Source: Elusimicrobia bacterium GWD2_63_28 (lineage in GTDB: Bacteria > Elusimicrobiota > Elusimicrobia > Elusimicrobiales > UBA9959). Taken from it: 64,000 bases of DNA. Below are positions 24,401 through 33,515 of this stretch, piece after piece. The stretch is from positions 17,533 through 81,532 of the forward strand of contig MGUI01000002.1 in NCBI GenBank assembly GCA_001799895.1, given 5' to 3'. The notes beneath the pieces were generated by a model. That model did no database searches, was not told the DNA's origin, and worked only from the letters and a program-made list of their open reading frames with translations. Each line of letters opens with the position of its first letter. Positions within the stretch are counted from its first letter, which is position 1. Both the position numbers and the translations under genes were made by a program.

Positions 24401-24563
24401 AACCGCTCCGGCCCGCCGGCCGCAACAGCGGCGGCCGCCGAGGGGCGGCAGGCCGGGATAAAAAGGCGCGGGAAGCTCTGCATATTTTTAATTTCGCGGG
24501 CGCGCTGCGCTGCGCCCGGGACTATATTATCCCAAAAAGGTCCTGTCCTGAAAAGCCGGAAGG

Positions 24564-26357
24564 TCATTGGATGTAGCCCGCTTTTTTCAGGGCTTGTTCC
24601 AGGCCGCTTTTTTCCGGCGCGGCGGCGCCGTCAAAACGGTATTTTTCCAGGCAGTCCAGCAGCGCCGCCGCCGGCGGCACGCAGCCCGGGGCCGAAGAAG
24701 GCCTGCCGTCTACTTCGCAGCGCAGCCCTCCCGCCGGGCCGAAGGCCGCGGAGTAGCCGTCTTTGGCCGTCTTCCAAAGCCCGGGGGCGGCTGAAAACGT
24801 ATAGCCTTCATAAGGCCGGACGCCCCGGGCGAGCAGCGCGGCGCGGAGCAGCCGCAGGGCTTCCCGGTACCGGAGCAATTCGGGCTCCGGGCAGCCGGAG
24901 CTCTTCAATTCCGCGGCCGCGCCCTCGAAGTCAAGGTTGCCGGCCAGGCGCGAAGCGGCGGCCGCGGCCCGCCCGCAGGGCGAAGCCGGGGGAGCCGCCT
25001 CCGGGCGGAGGTCCGGCCGTGAACAATTTTCCGCGCCCTCGGCGTAGACAGTCCCCGCCGTGATCTTTTCAGCCCCGGAAATTGCCAGGTAGCCGGAAGC
25101 CAGCCGCAGGAAGTCGGCGGGCCGCGCCTCCGCCAGGTCTGCCGTTTCTCCCGGGTCGGCGGCCAGATCGAACAGCTCCCACCGCGGGCCGTGCCGCGCC
25201 AATTTTTTCGTCCCGTCGTAGAAAGCGGCGTGCCTGACCTGCCTCACCGAACCGGGCGGCCCGCTGGCGCTGGCGGTTACCCACCCCGCCGTTTTCCAAT
25301 TCTTGCCGCCGGGGGCGGCCAGGTTTTGTCCGTCCAGCCCGTCCGGGCAGGGAATGCCGGCCGCGGCGCAGACGGTGGGCAGCAGGTCCGCGTGTTCGGC
25401 GACGGCCGCCTCGCGCCGCCCGGCGCCGCCCGGGAACCTGACCAAGAGCGGCACCCTGACCAGCTGTTCGTAAACGGTGCTGACGTGCCCCAGGCGGCCG
25501 TGCTCGCCCAGCAGCTGGCCGTGATCCGAGGTGACTATGATCAGCAGCGGCCTGTCCTTCTCTTCTTCCAGCGCCCGCAGCAGGGAACCGAGGCCCCTGT
25601 CCAGCTGGGAGACGCAGCGGTCATAGTCGCGGGAAAGCCGGGCCAGGAAAGCCGGGTCCCGCTTATACGCGAGCACCTGCTTCCAGCTCTGCGGGTCGAG
25701 GCGGGCCAGGTCCCTGCCGGGGCTGTCGTTGAAATAATCCAGGAAAGCGGCGTCCATCGGCGGCATCCCGGGGCCCTTCTCTACGTCCCCCCCGGCGCAG
25801 TTGCGCGGGCTGTGCACGTCGAGGCCGTGAACGGCCAGGAAGAAGTCTTTTTCCGGAGGCAGGCTTTTTTTCCACTCCAGGGCGGCGGCGACCTGGTAGC
25901 TGAAAGGGCAGGTGGAGGAGACCGCGGCGAAGCGGCCGAAGCCGCGCCCGAAGCTGTACCCCGCTTCCCCCGGCAGGCCGCTGAAAAAGGCGGCGGTTTC
26001 GTAGCCGCCCGCCGACAGCAGGGCCGGCATGGACGGGATGTCCGCGGCCGGAGAATCTAAAAAACCGGCCAGGCCGTGCGAGAACAGGCGCCGGCCGGTC
26101 AGGATGGTGGCGAACGAAGAGCCGGTCCAGTTGGAATTGGCGTAGGCTTTCTCGAAGACGACCGCGCCCGCCGCGAACTTGCCCAGCGCCGGAGTGGCTG
26201 AAGCCGCGTAGCCATAGGGCGAGGTGCGGTCTGCGCGGACCGTATCGTAGATGACGAGGACCACGCTGGGGCGCCGGGCCGGGGCGGCGCCGCACACCGC
26301 CGGCAGCGCCGCCGCCAGGCAGAGGGCGGCGCAGCGGGCTTTAATATTTATCCGCAT
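24564..26357 (-). CDS. Secreted sulfatase-fold hydrolase with Thr at the nucleophile position
   Basis: 597 residues with an N-terminal signal-like segment (residues 8-26). PSVVLVIYDTVRADRTSPYGY provides the first metal-binding Asp (Asp38) and VTSDHGQLLGEHGRLGH the later Asp-His. At the position of the sulfatase formylglycine the sequence is SNWTGSSFATILTG, so Thr78 is the likely nucleophile, as in phosphoethanolamine/phosphoglycerol transferases and phosphodiesterases. It therefore may act on phosphoesters and should not be assumed a sulfatase. Residues 400-597 are an added helical region shared with 27827-29623 (both contain SAAPGLWKTAKDGYS-like text). The start overlaps the next gene's stop by 17 bases. 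Confidence 0.8.
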   Translation of the reverse strand: MRINIKARCAALCLAAALPAVCGAAPARRPSVVLVIYDTVRADRTSPYGYAASATPALGKFAAGAVVFEKAYANSNWTGSSFATILTGRRLFSHGLAGFLDSPAADIPSMPALLSAGGYETAAFFSGLPGEAGYSFGRGFGRFAAVSSTCPFSYQVAAALEWKKSLPPEKDFFLAVHGLDVHSPRNCAGGDVEKGPGMPPMDAAFLDYFNDSPGRDLARLDPQSWKQVLAYKRDPAFLARLSRDYDRCVSQLDRGLGSLLRALEEEKDRPLLIIVTSDHGQLLGEHGRLGHVSTVYEQLVRVPLLVRFPGGAGRREAAVAEHADLLPTVCAAAGIPCPDGLDGQNLAAPGGKNWKTAGWVTASASGPPGSVRQVRHAAFYDGTKKLARHGPRWELFDLAADPGETADLAEARPADFLRLASGYLAISGAEKITAGTVYAEGAENCSRPDLRPEAAPPASPCGRAAAAASRLAGNLDFEGAAAELKSSGCPEPELLRYREALRLLRAALLARGVRPYEGYTFSAAPGLWKTAKDGYSAAFGPAGGLRCEVDGRPSSAPGCVPPAAALLDCLEKYRFDGAAAPEKSGLEQALKKAGYIQ

Positions 26358-27756
26358 CCGTGCCCTTCAGCCGGAAGCCGCTCATGCCGGGCGGCGGGCC
26401 GGGCTGGTGCGGGCGGGACTCTTCCATGTTCTTGAGCAGCTGGAAGGCCAGGCGCGCGGCGATCTCGGGCTTTTCGGCGTAAAGGTCCCTGGTCTCCAGC
26501 GGGTCGGAGCAGAGGTCGTAGAGCTCCCAGCTGTCCTTGTAGAGGTAGTGGTGGAGCTTCCAGCAGGCGTCGCGGGCCACCCGCTCGTCGATAAGCGGGA
26601 CCGTGCCCGTCAGGAAAGGGACGTTCCGGCTGGAGCGCGCGAAGGCGTATTCCCGCCACGGGGCGGAGGGGTCCTTGAGCAGCGGCACGAAGCTGCGGCC
26701 CTGCAGGCCCAGGCCGAGCTGGCTGGCGCCGGCTATTTCCAGGATGCTGGGCATCAGGTCTATGCGCTGCACCAGCTGCTTGAGCCGGGCGCCCGCGGAG
26801 CCTGGCACGGCGGGGTGGCGCACCATCAGCGGCACGCGCAGCACCGGCTCGTAAAGCCCCTGCGTGTGGTTGAGCAGCCCCTGCTCGCCCAGCAGCTCGC
26901 CGTGGTCGGCGGAGATGATGAGCACGGTATTGTCCTCCATCCCCATCTCGCGCATTTTTTCGAGGAATTTCCCCACCTGCGCGTCCACGCTGTTGAGGGC
27001 CGCGTCGTAGCGCGCCACCAGGTGGTTCAGATGCCGCGGGTCGCTCTTGAACTCCTCCACTTTTTTCTTCAGCTCCGGCGGGTAGCCGGACTCCTGGCCG
27101 TTGTAGGCCCGGGAAAAGGGCACGCCCAGCACGTCGGGGTCCTGCGCTATGCCGTCGTAATCCGGGTCGTATTTTTTGGGGTCCGGCGAATGGTAGGGCG
27201 TGTGCAGGTCGTCGATGGTGGCGAAGAGGAAGAAAGGGTCCCCCCCGTCCTTGTTCTTCCTGACCCAGTCCAGCACCGCCTCGAAGTTGTCCTCGAAGGG
27301 GGCGGGCACCCGCGCCGGGGACGCGGTGGAAAAGATATTGGTGTAGGTATCGAAGCCCTTGGCCAGGCCCCAGGCCGGCATCAGGTAGACGCCGCCGCTG
27401 AACAGGGCGGTCTTGTAGCCGGAGCGCTTCAGCTGCTCGGCGAGGGTGGTCTCAAAAGCCGGCAGCCCCCGGGCCGGGAGGTTATTGTAGAGGCCGTGCA
27501 CCTCGGGTACGTGGCCGGTCAGCAGGCTGGCGTAGCTCGGCAGGCACCAGGAGCCCTCGGACATGGCGTTCTCGAAGACCGCGGCTTTTTTGCCGAAGGC
27601 GTCCATGTTGGGCGTGGTGTCGCGCTTATAGCCGTAGGTCCCGAAGTGGTCGGCCCTGGTAGAGCAGATGTCGAGGAAGATCACGTTCAGCCTGGCGGCC
27701 GCCGCGGGCAGCTGGCAGAGCTGGAGGAGGAGGCAGAGAAGCGCAGCATTTTTCAT
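26341..27756 (-). CDS. Secreted sulfatase-family protein with variant Cys motif
   Basis: 471 residues; signal peptide at residues 1-21. NVIFLDICSTRADHFGTYGY gives the N-terminal metal site and ISADHGELLGEQGLLNHTQG the second. The nucleophile region is SWCLPSYASLLTG: Cys71 in a C-X-P-S context like sulfatases, but Tyr replaces the Arg of CXPXR. Whether such a Cys is turned into formylglycine is uncertain; none of the radical SAM genes here is a clear sulfatase-maturating enzyme, though HxsB has the same domain plan. Differs from its two neighbours in lacking their long C-terminal extension. Confidence 0.82.
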   Translation of the reverse strand: MKNAALLCLLLQLCQLPAAAARLNVIFLDICSTRADHFGTYGYKRDTTPNMDAFGKKAAVFENAMSEGSWCLPSYASLLTGHVPEVHGLYNNLPARGLPAFETTLAEQLKRSGYKTALFSGGVYLMPAWGLAKGFDTYTNIFSTASPARVPAPFEDNFEAVLDWVRKNKDGGDPFFLFATIDDLHTPYHSPDPKKYDPDYDGIAQDPDVLGVPFSRAYNGQESGYPPELKKKVEEFKSDPRHLNHLVARYDAALNSVDAQVGKFLEKMREMGMEDNTVLIISADHGELLGEQGLLNHTQGLYEPVLRVPLMVRHPAVPGSAGARLKQLVQRIDLMPSILEIAGASQLGLGLQGRSFVPLLKDPSAPWREYAFARSSRNVPFLTGTVPLIDERVARDACWKLHHYLYKDSWELYDLCSDPLETRDLYAEKPEIAARLAFQLLKNMEESRPHQPGPPPGMSGFRLKGTDADKY

Positions 27757-27803
27757 TTTATCCTTGGGCGGCCCGCCGCCGGGCCAGAACCGCCCTATGG
27801 AAC

Positions 27804-27809
27804 ATTATA
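27804..27809 (-). promoter_or_regulatory. -10 box (TATAAT) for the 26341-27756 gene
   Basis: TATAAT on the minus strand in the 70-base gap between the third sulfatase-fold gene and this one, 47 bases before the ATG. No clear -35. Confidence 0.4.
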
Positions 27810-27826
27810 TTAAACCGCCGCCGGGT

Positions 27827-29623
27827 TCACCGGATGTAGCCGGCCTTTCTCAGCGCCCGCTCCAAGGCTCCGCCCGGCGGCGGCTCGCCGGCCTTTCCGT
27901 CGAACCTGTACTTTTCGAGGCAGGACAGCAGCGCCGCGGCGGGCGGTACGCAGCCGGCCGCTAAGGAAGGCCGCCCGTCAGCTTCGCAGACCAGGCCGCC
28001 CTCCGCCCCGTAGGAGACGGAATAGCCGCCCTGCGCCGCCCCCCAGCGCCCGGGGACGGTCGAGAATTCATAGCCCTCGAAATCCAGGTGCTGCATGCCG
28101 GCGTAGGCCTGGGAGTACAGCCGCAGCAGCTCTTTATTAACAGCCGCCGTTTCGGCGGGACAATCAGCTCCGGCCAGCCTGGCGGCCGCGGCGGCCGGGT
28201 TACCCAGCCGCGCCAGTTCGAACGCCTCGAAGCGAGCCGCCTCGCAGGGCGCGGCCCCGGGCGGGGCGGGGCTGGGCAGGCGGGGCGGAAAACAGTTCTT
28301 CCCCCTCTCGTCGGGGAGCGGGGAGCGCAGGGCGACGCTGCCCGCGCCCGAAAAGGCCAGGTAGCTGCCCGCCAGGCGGAGGAACTCGGCGGGCCGCTCC
28401 AGAGACAGGTCTGTCTCCTCGCCGGGGTCGGCCGCCAGGTCGAAGAGCCGCCAGCGCCGGTTCAGCATGAATAATTTTTTCCCGTCCTCGAGGTAAGCGG
28501 CGTTCGTGGCCACGGTGCGGGAATTCGCCCTGATGCCGCTGGCGGCCGCCCACCTGCGGCGTGCGCCGCCCCTTTCTCCGGAGGCCAGGTCGGTCCCGTC
28601 GAGCCCGGCCGGGCAGGCAACGCCGGCCGCGCCGCAGACCGTGGGCAGCAGGTCGACGTGACTGGCGAGGGCCGGGAGGCGCCTGCCGCCGCGCCCGTCG
28701 GGGAAACGGATGAGCAGCGGTACCCTGGCCAGCGCTTCGTAAAAAGCCCAGCCGTGGTCCAGGCGTCCGCGCTCGCCCAGGAACTCCCCGTGATCGGAGG
28801 TGACGATCACCAGCAGCGGCCTGTTCTTTTCGGCCTCGAGGCCGCGCAGCAGCGAGGTCACGGCGCCGTCCAGTTGGGTCACACAGCGGTCGTAGGCTCC
28901 GGAAAGGGCGGCCAGGAAGGCGGCGTCTTCCCGGTAGGAGAGGGCCTTCTTCCATTTTGCGGGATCCAGCCTGGCCGGGTCCCAGCCTTCCGGGAGGGTG
29001 TTATTGTAGTAGGCGAAGAAGTCGAAGCCCAGCTCGGGCAGGCCGCCCCGTCCGGCCTCCCCGGCGGGGCAGTCGTAGGGATGGTGCGCGTCGTTGCCGT
29101 GCAGCAGGATGAAAAAATCTTTTTCCGGCGGCAGCCCGCCGCGCCAGGCGAGCGCCGCGGCGACGTGAGAACTCATGCGGACTTCGCTCAGGCCCCCGGC
29201 CACATGCCCGAACCCCCGGCTGAGCCCGTAGGCCGCGGCGCTGCCAGTCAGAAAAGCGGCCGTCTCATAGCCGCCGCCGGCGAGCAAAGACTGCATGGTG
29301 GGGACGTCTGCCGGAAGGCGGTCGCGGAGCCCCAGCAGGCCGTGGGCAAAAGGGCTCTTGCCGGTCAGGATGGAGGCGAAAGAGCCGCCGGTCCAGTTGG
29401 AGCCGGCGTAGGTGTTTTCAAAGAGAACGGCCTCCTCCGCGAACCTGGAAAGCCCGGGGGTGGCCGATTTTAAATAGCCGTAGGGAGAAGTGCGGTCGGC
29501 GCGCACCGAATCGAGGACGACGAGCACCACGCTGGGGCGCCGGGCGGCGGGGCCCGCCGCGCCTGCAGGCAAGGCCCAGGACGTCAGCAGCGCGCAGAAT
29601 ACGAGTGTTTTCAATGCGGTCAT
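27827..29623 (-). CDS. Secreted sulfatase-fold hydrolase, paralogue of 24564-26357
   Basis: 598 residues. A signal-like N-terminus, PSVVLVVLDSVRADRTSPYGY and SNWTGGSFASILTG (Thr78 as likely nucleophile) are shared with 24564-26357 almost word for word, as is the C-terminal helical extension. The later metal site is VTSDHGEFLGERGRLDH. It starts inside the stop of the DUF483-like gene (ATGA), so those two are translationally coupled. The pair of paralogues around a Cys-type member looks like a local duplication. Likely exported to the periplasm or surface; substrate unknown. Confidence 0.8.
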   Translation of the reverse strand: MTALKTLVFCALLTSWALPAGAAGPAARRPSVVLVVLDSVRADRTSPYGYLKSATPGLSRFAEEAVLFENTYAGSNWTGGSFASILTGKSPFAHGLLGLRDRLPADVPTMQSLLAGGGYETAAFLTGSAAAYGLSRGFGHVAGGLSEVRMSSHVAAALAWRGGLPPEKDFFILLHGNDAHHPYDCPAGEAGRGGLPELGFDFFAYYNNTLPEGWDPARLDPAKWKKALSYREDAAFLAALSGAYDRCVTQLDGAVTSLLRGLEAEKNRPLLVIVTSDHGEFLGERGRLDHGWAFYEALARVPLLIRFPDGRGGRRLPALASHVDLLPTVCGAAGVACPAGLDGTDLASGERGGARRRWAAASGIRANSRTVATNAAYLEDGKKLFMLNRRWRLFDLAADPGEETDLSLERPAEFLRLAGSYLAFSGAGSVALRSPLPDERGKNCFPPRLPSPAPPGAAPCEAARFEAFELARLGNPAAAAARLAGADCPAETAAVNKELLRLYSQAYAGMQHLDFEGYEFSTVPGRWGAAQGGYSVSYGAEGGLVCEADGRPSLAAGCVPPAAALLSCLEKYRFDGKAGEPPPGGALERALRKAGYIR

Positions 29624-30537
29624 TCAAAAATAAAAACCGTACCGTCATCCTTGTTTTTCCTGCGGTAGGCGCCGGCGGGCAGGCCGTTCTTAAAGATCTG
29701 TATGCGGCTTTCCGAGGCCCGCAGGCTGTCCCCTTTCGCGAACCTGGCCGCCAGCCCCGCCTCGCCGTCGCAGTCCCGGTACCGGACGGCGCCGCCTTCC
29801 GCTGCCCGGCCGCCTAAGAGCCGGACATAGGAACCTTTTTCCGGGAATTTTATAACGGGGCATTTCAGCAGGCGGGCGAGCTTACCGGCCAGGGCGGGGC
29901 GGACCTTGCGTATTTCCCCCAGGAGCGCCCTGGCGTAGTTCACGCTGGGCCCGCAGCGGTAAGAACACGGGTAATGCGAGACCAGGTAATGGTCGCCGCG
30001 TATCAGATTGTTCAGGTAGAAAGACGGGGTACCCCCGGTATTTTTAAGGGCTTCGTATTCTGCCAGATGCGATGGCCTCGGCGGGCGGCCGGTCACGAAC
30101 TTCAGGAAGAAGTCGAAACAGCAGCGGGGATAGCCCATCAGTTTCGAGAATTCCAGCGAATCGCTGTAAGAGGGTTTTCGCCGCCCCAGTATCCCCTCCT
30201 CGCACTTCTTCGCCCTGGCGGCCAGCGCGGCGGACCCGGAGATGTAGACGTAGGCGGACTCCCCTTGCGGGTCCAGCAGCGTATCGTCTTCGGAGGAGAT
30301 CCTGAAATCGGAGCGTTCAGAAAACAGGCGGCGGGCGGCCAGCAGTTTTTTCAGCGCGGCGTACCTGTCGAGCCTGATGGCGTAAGTCCGCAGGACCGGC
30401 TTCAGCCCGCTGGCGACCGCGATGAATTCTGGATAAAGGCTGTGGGTCGGGACGCCCTCGAACGGCTTTAAAAGATCCCGGTCGAAAAGGGCCGGCTGGG
30501 ACTTGCCCGCGCGCGGGCCGAGGTTATTTGTCTTCAT
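29620..30537 (-). CDS. DUF483-like protein of unknown function
   Basis: 305 residues from the ATG at 30537. The stretch LEFSKLMGYPRCCFDFFLKF, with a paired Cys-Cys after GYP, resembles the DUF483 family, for which no activity is known. Other notable points are SHYPCSYRCGPSVNYAR (two more Cys) and many basic residues at the C-terminus. There is no signal peptide, so it is probably cytoplasmic. The stop overlaps the start of the sulfatase-fold gene 27827-29623 by 4 bases, tying its role to that protein. Confidence 0.6.
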   Translation of the reverse strand: MKTNNLGPRAGKSQPALFDRDLLKPFEGVPTHSLYPEFIAVASGLKPVLRTYAIRLDRYAALKKLLAARRLFSERSDFRISSEDDTLLDPQGESAYVYISGSAALAARAKKCEEGILGRRKPSYSDSLEFSKLMGYPRCCFDFFLKFVTGRPPRPSHLAEYEALKNTGGTPSFYLNNLIRGDHYLVSHYPCSYRCGPSVNYARALLGEIRKVRPALAGKLARLLKCPVIKFPEKGSYVRLLGGRAAEGGAVRYRDCDGEAGLAARFAKGDSLRASESRIQIFKNGLPAGAYRRKNKDDGTVFIFE

Positions 30538-30585
30538 TGTCGCAGAAGCCGCCCGGGCGCTGGCGCCCGGCCCGCCGCTTTTTAT

Positions 30586-30591
30586 ATTATA
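30586..30591 (-). promoter_or_regulatory. -10 box (TATAAT) and UTR inverted repeat ahead of the DUF483-like gene
   Basis: TATAAT on the minus strand. Between it and the ATG at 30537 lies a perfect inverted repeat at 30554-30569 (CGGGCGC, TG, GCGCCCG) that would fold in the 5' UTR. No run of T follows it, so it may be a regulatory hairpin, not a terminator; no ligand-binding RNA family is recognised. Confidence 0.35.
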
Positions 30592-30642
30592 GCGAAAAGG
30601 AGCGGGGCAGCACGCCCGCAAACCGCGGCGCAGCGTCCCCCT

Positions 30643-31965
30643 ATGCCGGACATCTGGAAATTTTTCAGCGGTTTTGAATTCCTGGGCGGCCTGCTGCAGG
30701 TTACCGTCGGAGGGATTTCCCTCTATTCCCTCTACGGCGCCCTGCTCTTCTGGGGGTTCTGGGGCTGCCTCATTTATAGCCTGGCCGCCCGGCCGAAAGA
30801 GGCGCTGTCGAAGCTCTTCCAGGGGCCGACCGCCTGGCTTGCGCTCGCCGTCGCGGCGGCTTTCTTCTTTCTCAACAATAACGATTTGGGCTCGGCGTAT
30901 ACTTACGAGGTCCAGAACCTGGCCGGGGCCCTGACCGCCGCGGACGCGGGCGACCTGTCGCCGCTGCTGCGCCAGGACCGGGTAATGCCGCTGTTCTTCG
31001 GCGTCATACTTTACTTTTCCGGCCTGCAGGCGCTGACGGCCGTCCTTTGCCTGTTCATCGGCCTGTTCTACGCGCTCTGGGAGCGGATACTGCGGGAAGT
31101 GTTCGGGTTCAGGCAGGGGCTCACCGTCCTGCTGGCGCTGCTTACGGCCCTGCTGCAGCTGAAGCTGCGCTATTTCTTTTCCGCCTATTTCATCTTCGCC
31201 CTCTTTTTCTCCGCGCTTTTCCTCTACAACCTCCTGCGGCTCCTGAAAGACGGGGCGAAGGAGCAGTCTTTCTTCCGGCTGGCGCAGCCCGTCGGCCTGA
31301 TACTGCTGGCGTCCCTGTTCAGGCAGGAGAGCGTGACGCTGTTCCCGGTGTATTTCACGGGGCTGCTTTTCCTGGACAGGGCCTCTTTCAAAAAGGGCGC
31401 CGTCCTCCTGGCCGCCGGGTGCGTGCTGTACCTGCCTTTCCTCTACCGCGACTGGACCCGCGAGGAAAGCCAGTTCATGTCCCGCGAGTGGGACCAGGGC
31501 GTGGCGGAACTCTTTTACGACTCCGCGCCGCGCGCCATCCCCAGGGAGCTGTTCTCGACGCACCAGCACCTGGCCAGCGCGGCGTTCACTATCAGGCACG
31601 GCAGGCTGTTTGGCAGCCTGGACAGGCAGGAGTTCGTGGACGCGGTAAAGACCGTCAATGAAACCCCCGCGCCTTCGCTGGCGAACGTCTGGTATAACCT
31701 GAAGTACCGCTCCACGCCTTTCCTGCTGTTCACGGCGGCCTGGTTCGCTTTCTTCCTCGCGGCGCTGCGGGGCCGGCGCCGCCTGGGCCGCGCGGGCGGC
31801 TGCCTGGCGGCGCTTGCGGTCTATATCCTGTCGCTCTTCTTTATTTTCCACCTCTCCAGCCTGGCGACGGAGATCTGGGTGTCCTACTGCCACCTGCTGC
31901 CCGCCTACCTGGCCTTCTGCCTGCTCGCGGCGAAGACCCTTTATAAAAAGGCGGGCACGGCATGA
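30643..31965 (+). CDS. Multi-pass membrane protein of unknown function
   Basis: 440 residues with about nine to ten hydrophobic segments. Between segments two and three lies a loop (NNNDLGSAYTYEVQNLAGALTA) with acidic residues, and a large hydrophilic region (about 270-360) precedes two or three last helices. The topology resembles GT-C glycosyltransferases or O-antigen-type enzymes, but no motif proves it. The stop overlaps the start of a GT2 glycosyltransferase (ATGA), which supports a role in making or moving a glycan. Related in plan, but not evidently in sequence, to 9255-10916. Confidence 0.6.
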   Translation: MPDIWKFFSGFEFLGGLLQVTVGGISLYSLYGALLFWGFWGCLIYSLAARPKEALSKLFQGPTAWLALAVAAAFFFLNNNDLGSAYTYEVQNLAGALTAADAGDLSPLLRQDRVMPLFFGVILYFSGLQALTAVLCLFIGLFYALWERILREVFGFRQGLTVLLALLTALLQLKLRYFFSAYFIFALFFSALFLYNLLRLLKDGAKEQSFFRLAQPVGLILLASLFRQESVTLFPVYFTGLLFLDRASFKKGAVLLAAGCVLYLPFLYRDWTREESQFMSREWDQGVAELFYDSAPRAIPRELFSTHQHLASAAFTIRHGRLFGSLDRQEFVDAVKTVNETPAPSLANVWYNLKYRSTPFLLFTAAWFAFFLAALRGRRRLGRAGGCLAALAVYILSLFFIFHLSSLATEIWVSYCHLLPAYLAFCLLAAKTLYKKAGTA

Positions 31966-32747
31966 ACGAAAGACTGCTGCTCTTCATCCCCGTCTACAAC
32001 TGCGCCCCCCAGTTCAAGAGGCTGGCCGCCAAGCTAGACGGCGCGGCGCTGGCGCGCTTCTCGGAGGTCCTGGTGGCCGACAACGGCAGTTCCGACGGCA
32101 CGCTTGAGGCCGCGCGCGAGGCGCTGGCCGGCAAGAAGGGCGTCAGCGTCACGCTGGTCAGGAACTCCGGGAATTACAGCCTGGGCGGCTCGCTCAAGAT
32201 CGCTTTCAATTACTGCCTGGACAAAGGCTACACACACTGCGCGGTGCTGCACGGCGACGACCAGGCTGATCTTCGGGACCTGCTGCCGCGCCTGGAAGAC
32301 GGGAATTTTCTCGGTCACGACTGCGCTTTCGGTTCCAGGTTCACGGCAGAGTCGAAGCTCGCCGGCTATTCCACCGTCAGGCTGCTGGGCAACAAGGCGC
32401 TCAATCTTCTGGCCTCGCTGGCGGCGGGGCGCCGGATCACCGACCTGGGTTCGGGGCTCAACCTGTACAGCGCGGCTTTCCTGAAGACCAGGTTCTACGA
32501 GGGCTACCCCGACGGGCTCACCTTCGACGTGCACGTGCTGCTGCACTGCCTGCGCAGCGGGGCGGATTTCATCTTCTTCCCGATCTCCTGGCGCGAAGAG
32601 GACCAGAAGAGCAACGCCAGGGCCTTCAGGCAGGGGCTGGAAATACTGTCCCTGCTGGCCAGGCACGCCCTGGGCGCGGCGCGTCCGGCGGGCGCGGGCC
32701 CGGCGGCTCCTCACACTTTCAAGATATTTTATTCACACCGGCCGTAA
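31962..32747 (+). CDS. GT2-family glycosyltransferase
   Basis: 261 residues. LLLFIPVYNCAPQFKRL and VLVADNGSSDGT are the GT-A nucleotide-binding opening, LVRNSGNYSLGGSLKIAF resembles dolichyl-phosphate-mannose-synthase-like enzymes, and VLHGDDQADLRDLLP supplies the metal-binding acidic motif (GDDQAD). DLGSGLNLYSAAFL is the usual acceptor-side element. It has no membrane helices of its own, so the coupled membrane protein upstream is a plausible partner. A likely terminator follows. Confidence 0.88.
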   Translation: MNERLLLFIPVYNCAPQFKRLAAKLDGAALARFSEVLVADNGSSDGTLEAAREALAGKKGVSVTLVRNSGNYSLGGSLKIAFNYCLDKGYTHCAVLHGDDQADLRDLLPRLEDGNFLGHDCAFGSRFTAESKLAGYSTVRLLGNKALNLLASLAAGRRITDLGSGLNLYSAAFLKTRFYEGYPDGLTFDVHVLLHCLRSGADFIFFPISWREEDQKSNARAFRQGLEILSLLARHALGAARPAGAGPAAPHTFKIFYSHRP

Positions 32748-32756
32748 GGCCCCGCG

Positions 32757-33515
32757 TTAAGGGCGGCCGCCCTTTTTAAGGATCTTCCCGGCGATGTTTA
32801 GCTTTGCGAACCTGTCGAGGTCCGCGGGGATGCCGAGCCCGTACATCCCGTCGAACTCGGCGCCGACATTATAAACCGCTATGCTGCGCCCGGCCGCGAT
32901 GAGCTCGTTATAGACGGGCGCGACGTAGAACTCCCCGTTCACGCGCAGCCCTTTCCCGATCATGCCTTCAGCGGCTTCCACGAAGTCGCAGCCCCGCCTG
33001 AAATTGTAAACGCCGACGGTGGCTTCGTTGGAGATCACGCGCTTCTCCGCCACCTCGACGGCCCGGCCCGCGCCGTCCAGCCTGACGAAGGACCACTTGG
33101 GATCGTCGGCGCGCATGGTCATGATCAGGCCATCCGCTTCCCCGGCCGCGTCCAGGTAGGCGTCGATGTCCGCGTCCACCAGCTGGTCGCTGTTGGCTAT
33201 CATCAGCGGCTCGCCGTTATCGATCAGGTCTTTGGCCAGCAGGACGGTGCAGGCCGCCCCGCCGGTCACTTCGTTCACGGGCAGTACCGCGCAGCCCGGC
33301 GCCAGCCGCTGCAAGATCGCGTCCAGCCCGTGCGCGGCTATATGTTCGGCCAGGCACAGGAAGATGAACCTGTGGGACCGCGCCGGCCTTAGATTGGCTA
33401 TCACGTATTCTATGACCGGCACGCCGTCCACGGGGATCAGCGGCTTCGGCAGCCGGAACCCGGCCTCCAGGAAGCGCCGCCCCCTGCCGGCCATAGGGAT
33501 GACGATATTCAGCAT
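32757..33515 (-). CDS. NTP_transferase-family sugar nucleotidyltransferase
   Basis: 252 residues. NIVIPMAGRGRRFLEAGFRLPKPLIPVDG is the nucleotide-binding GXGxRF and PKPLIPV signature, followed by IANSDQLVDADIDAYL with the metal-binding Asp. It would activate a sugar phosphate or similar to a nucleotide-linked form. It is the last gene of a four-gene operon after a cupin, a HAD phosphatase and a GDPD-like protein; its start overlaps the cupin stop by 7 bases. The sugar is not deducible. Confidence 0.88.
   Translation of the reverse strand: MLNIVIPMAGRGRRFLEAGFRLPKPLIPVDGVPVIEYVIANLRPARSHRFIFLCLAEHIAAHGLDAILQRLAPGCAVLPVNEVTGGAACTVLLAKDLIDNGEPLMIANSDQLVDADIDAYLDAAGEADGLIMTMRADDPKWSFVRLDGAGRAVEVAEKRVISNEATVGVYNFRRGCDFVEAAEGMIGKGLRVNGEFYVAPVYNELIAAGRSIAVYNVGAEFDGMYGLGIPADLDRFAKLNIAGKILKKGGRP
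32759..32777 (+). terminator. Likely intrinsic terminator of the 30643-32747 operon
   Basis: A perfect 16-base palindrome (AAGGGCGGCCGCCCTT, 32759-32774) followed by more T. It is 12 bases after the GT2 stop and lies within the last codons of the converging nucleotidyltransferase gene. Confidence 0.5.

Noticed and set aside
26341..27756. Firm annotation as arylsulfatase
   Set aside because: The motif has Tyr instead of Arg after CLPS, and the two neighbours use Thr. Substrate class cannot be set from sequence alone.
30554..30569. Riboswitch or terminator in the UTR of the DUF483-like gene
   Set aside because: Only a simple inverted repeat with no T-run and no recognisable aptamer core.
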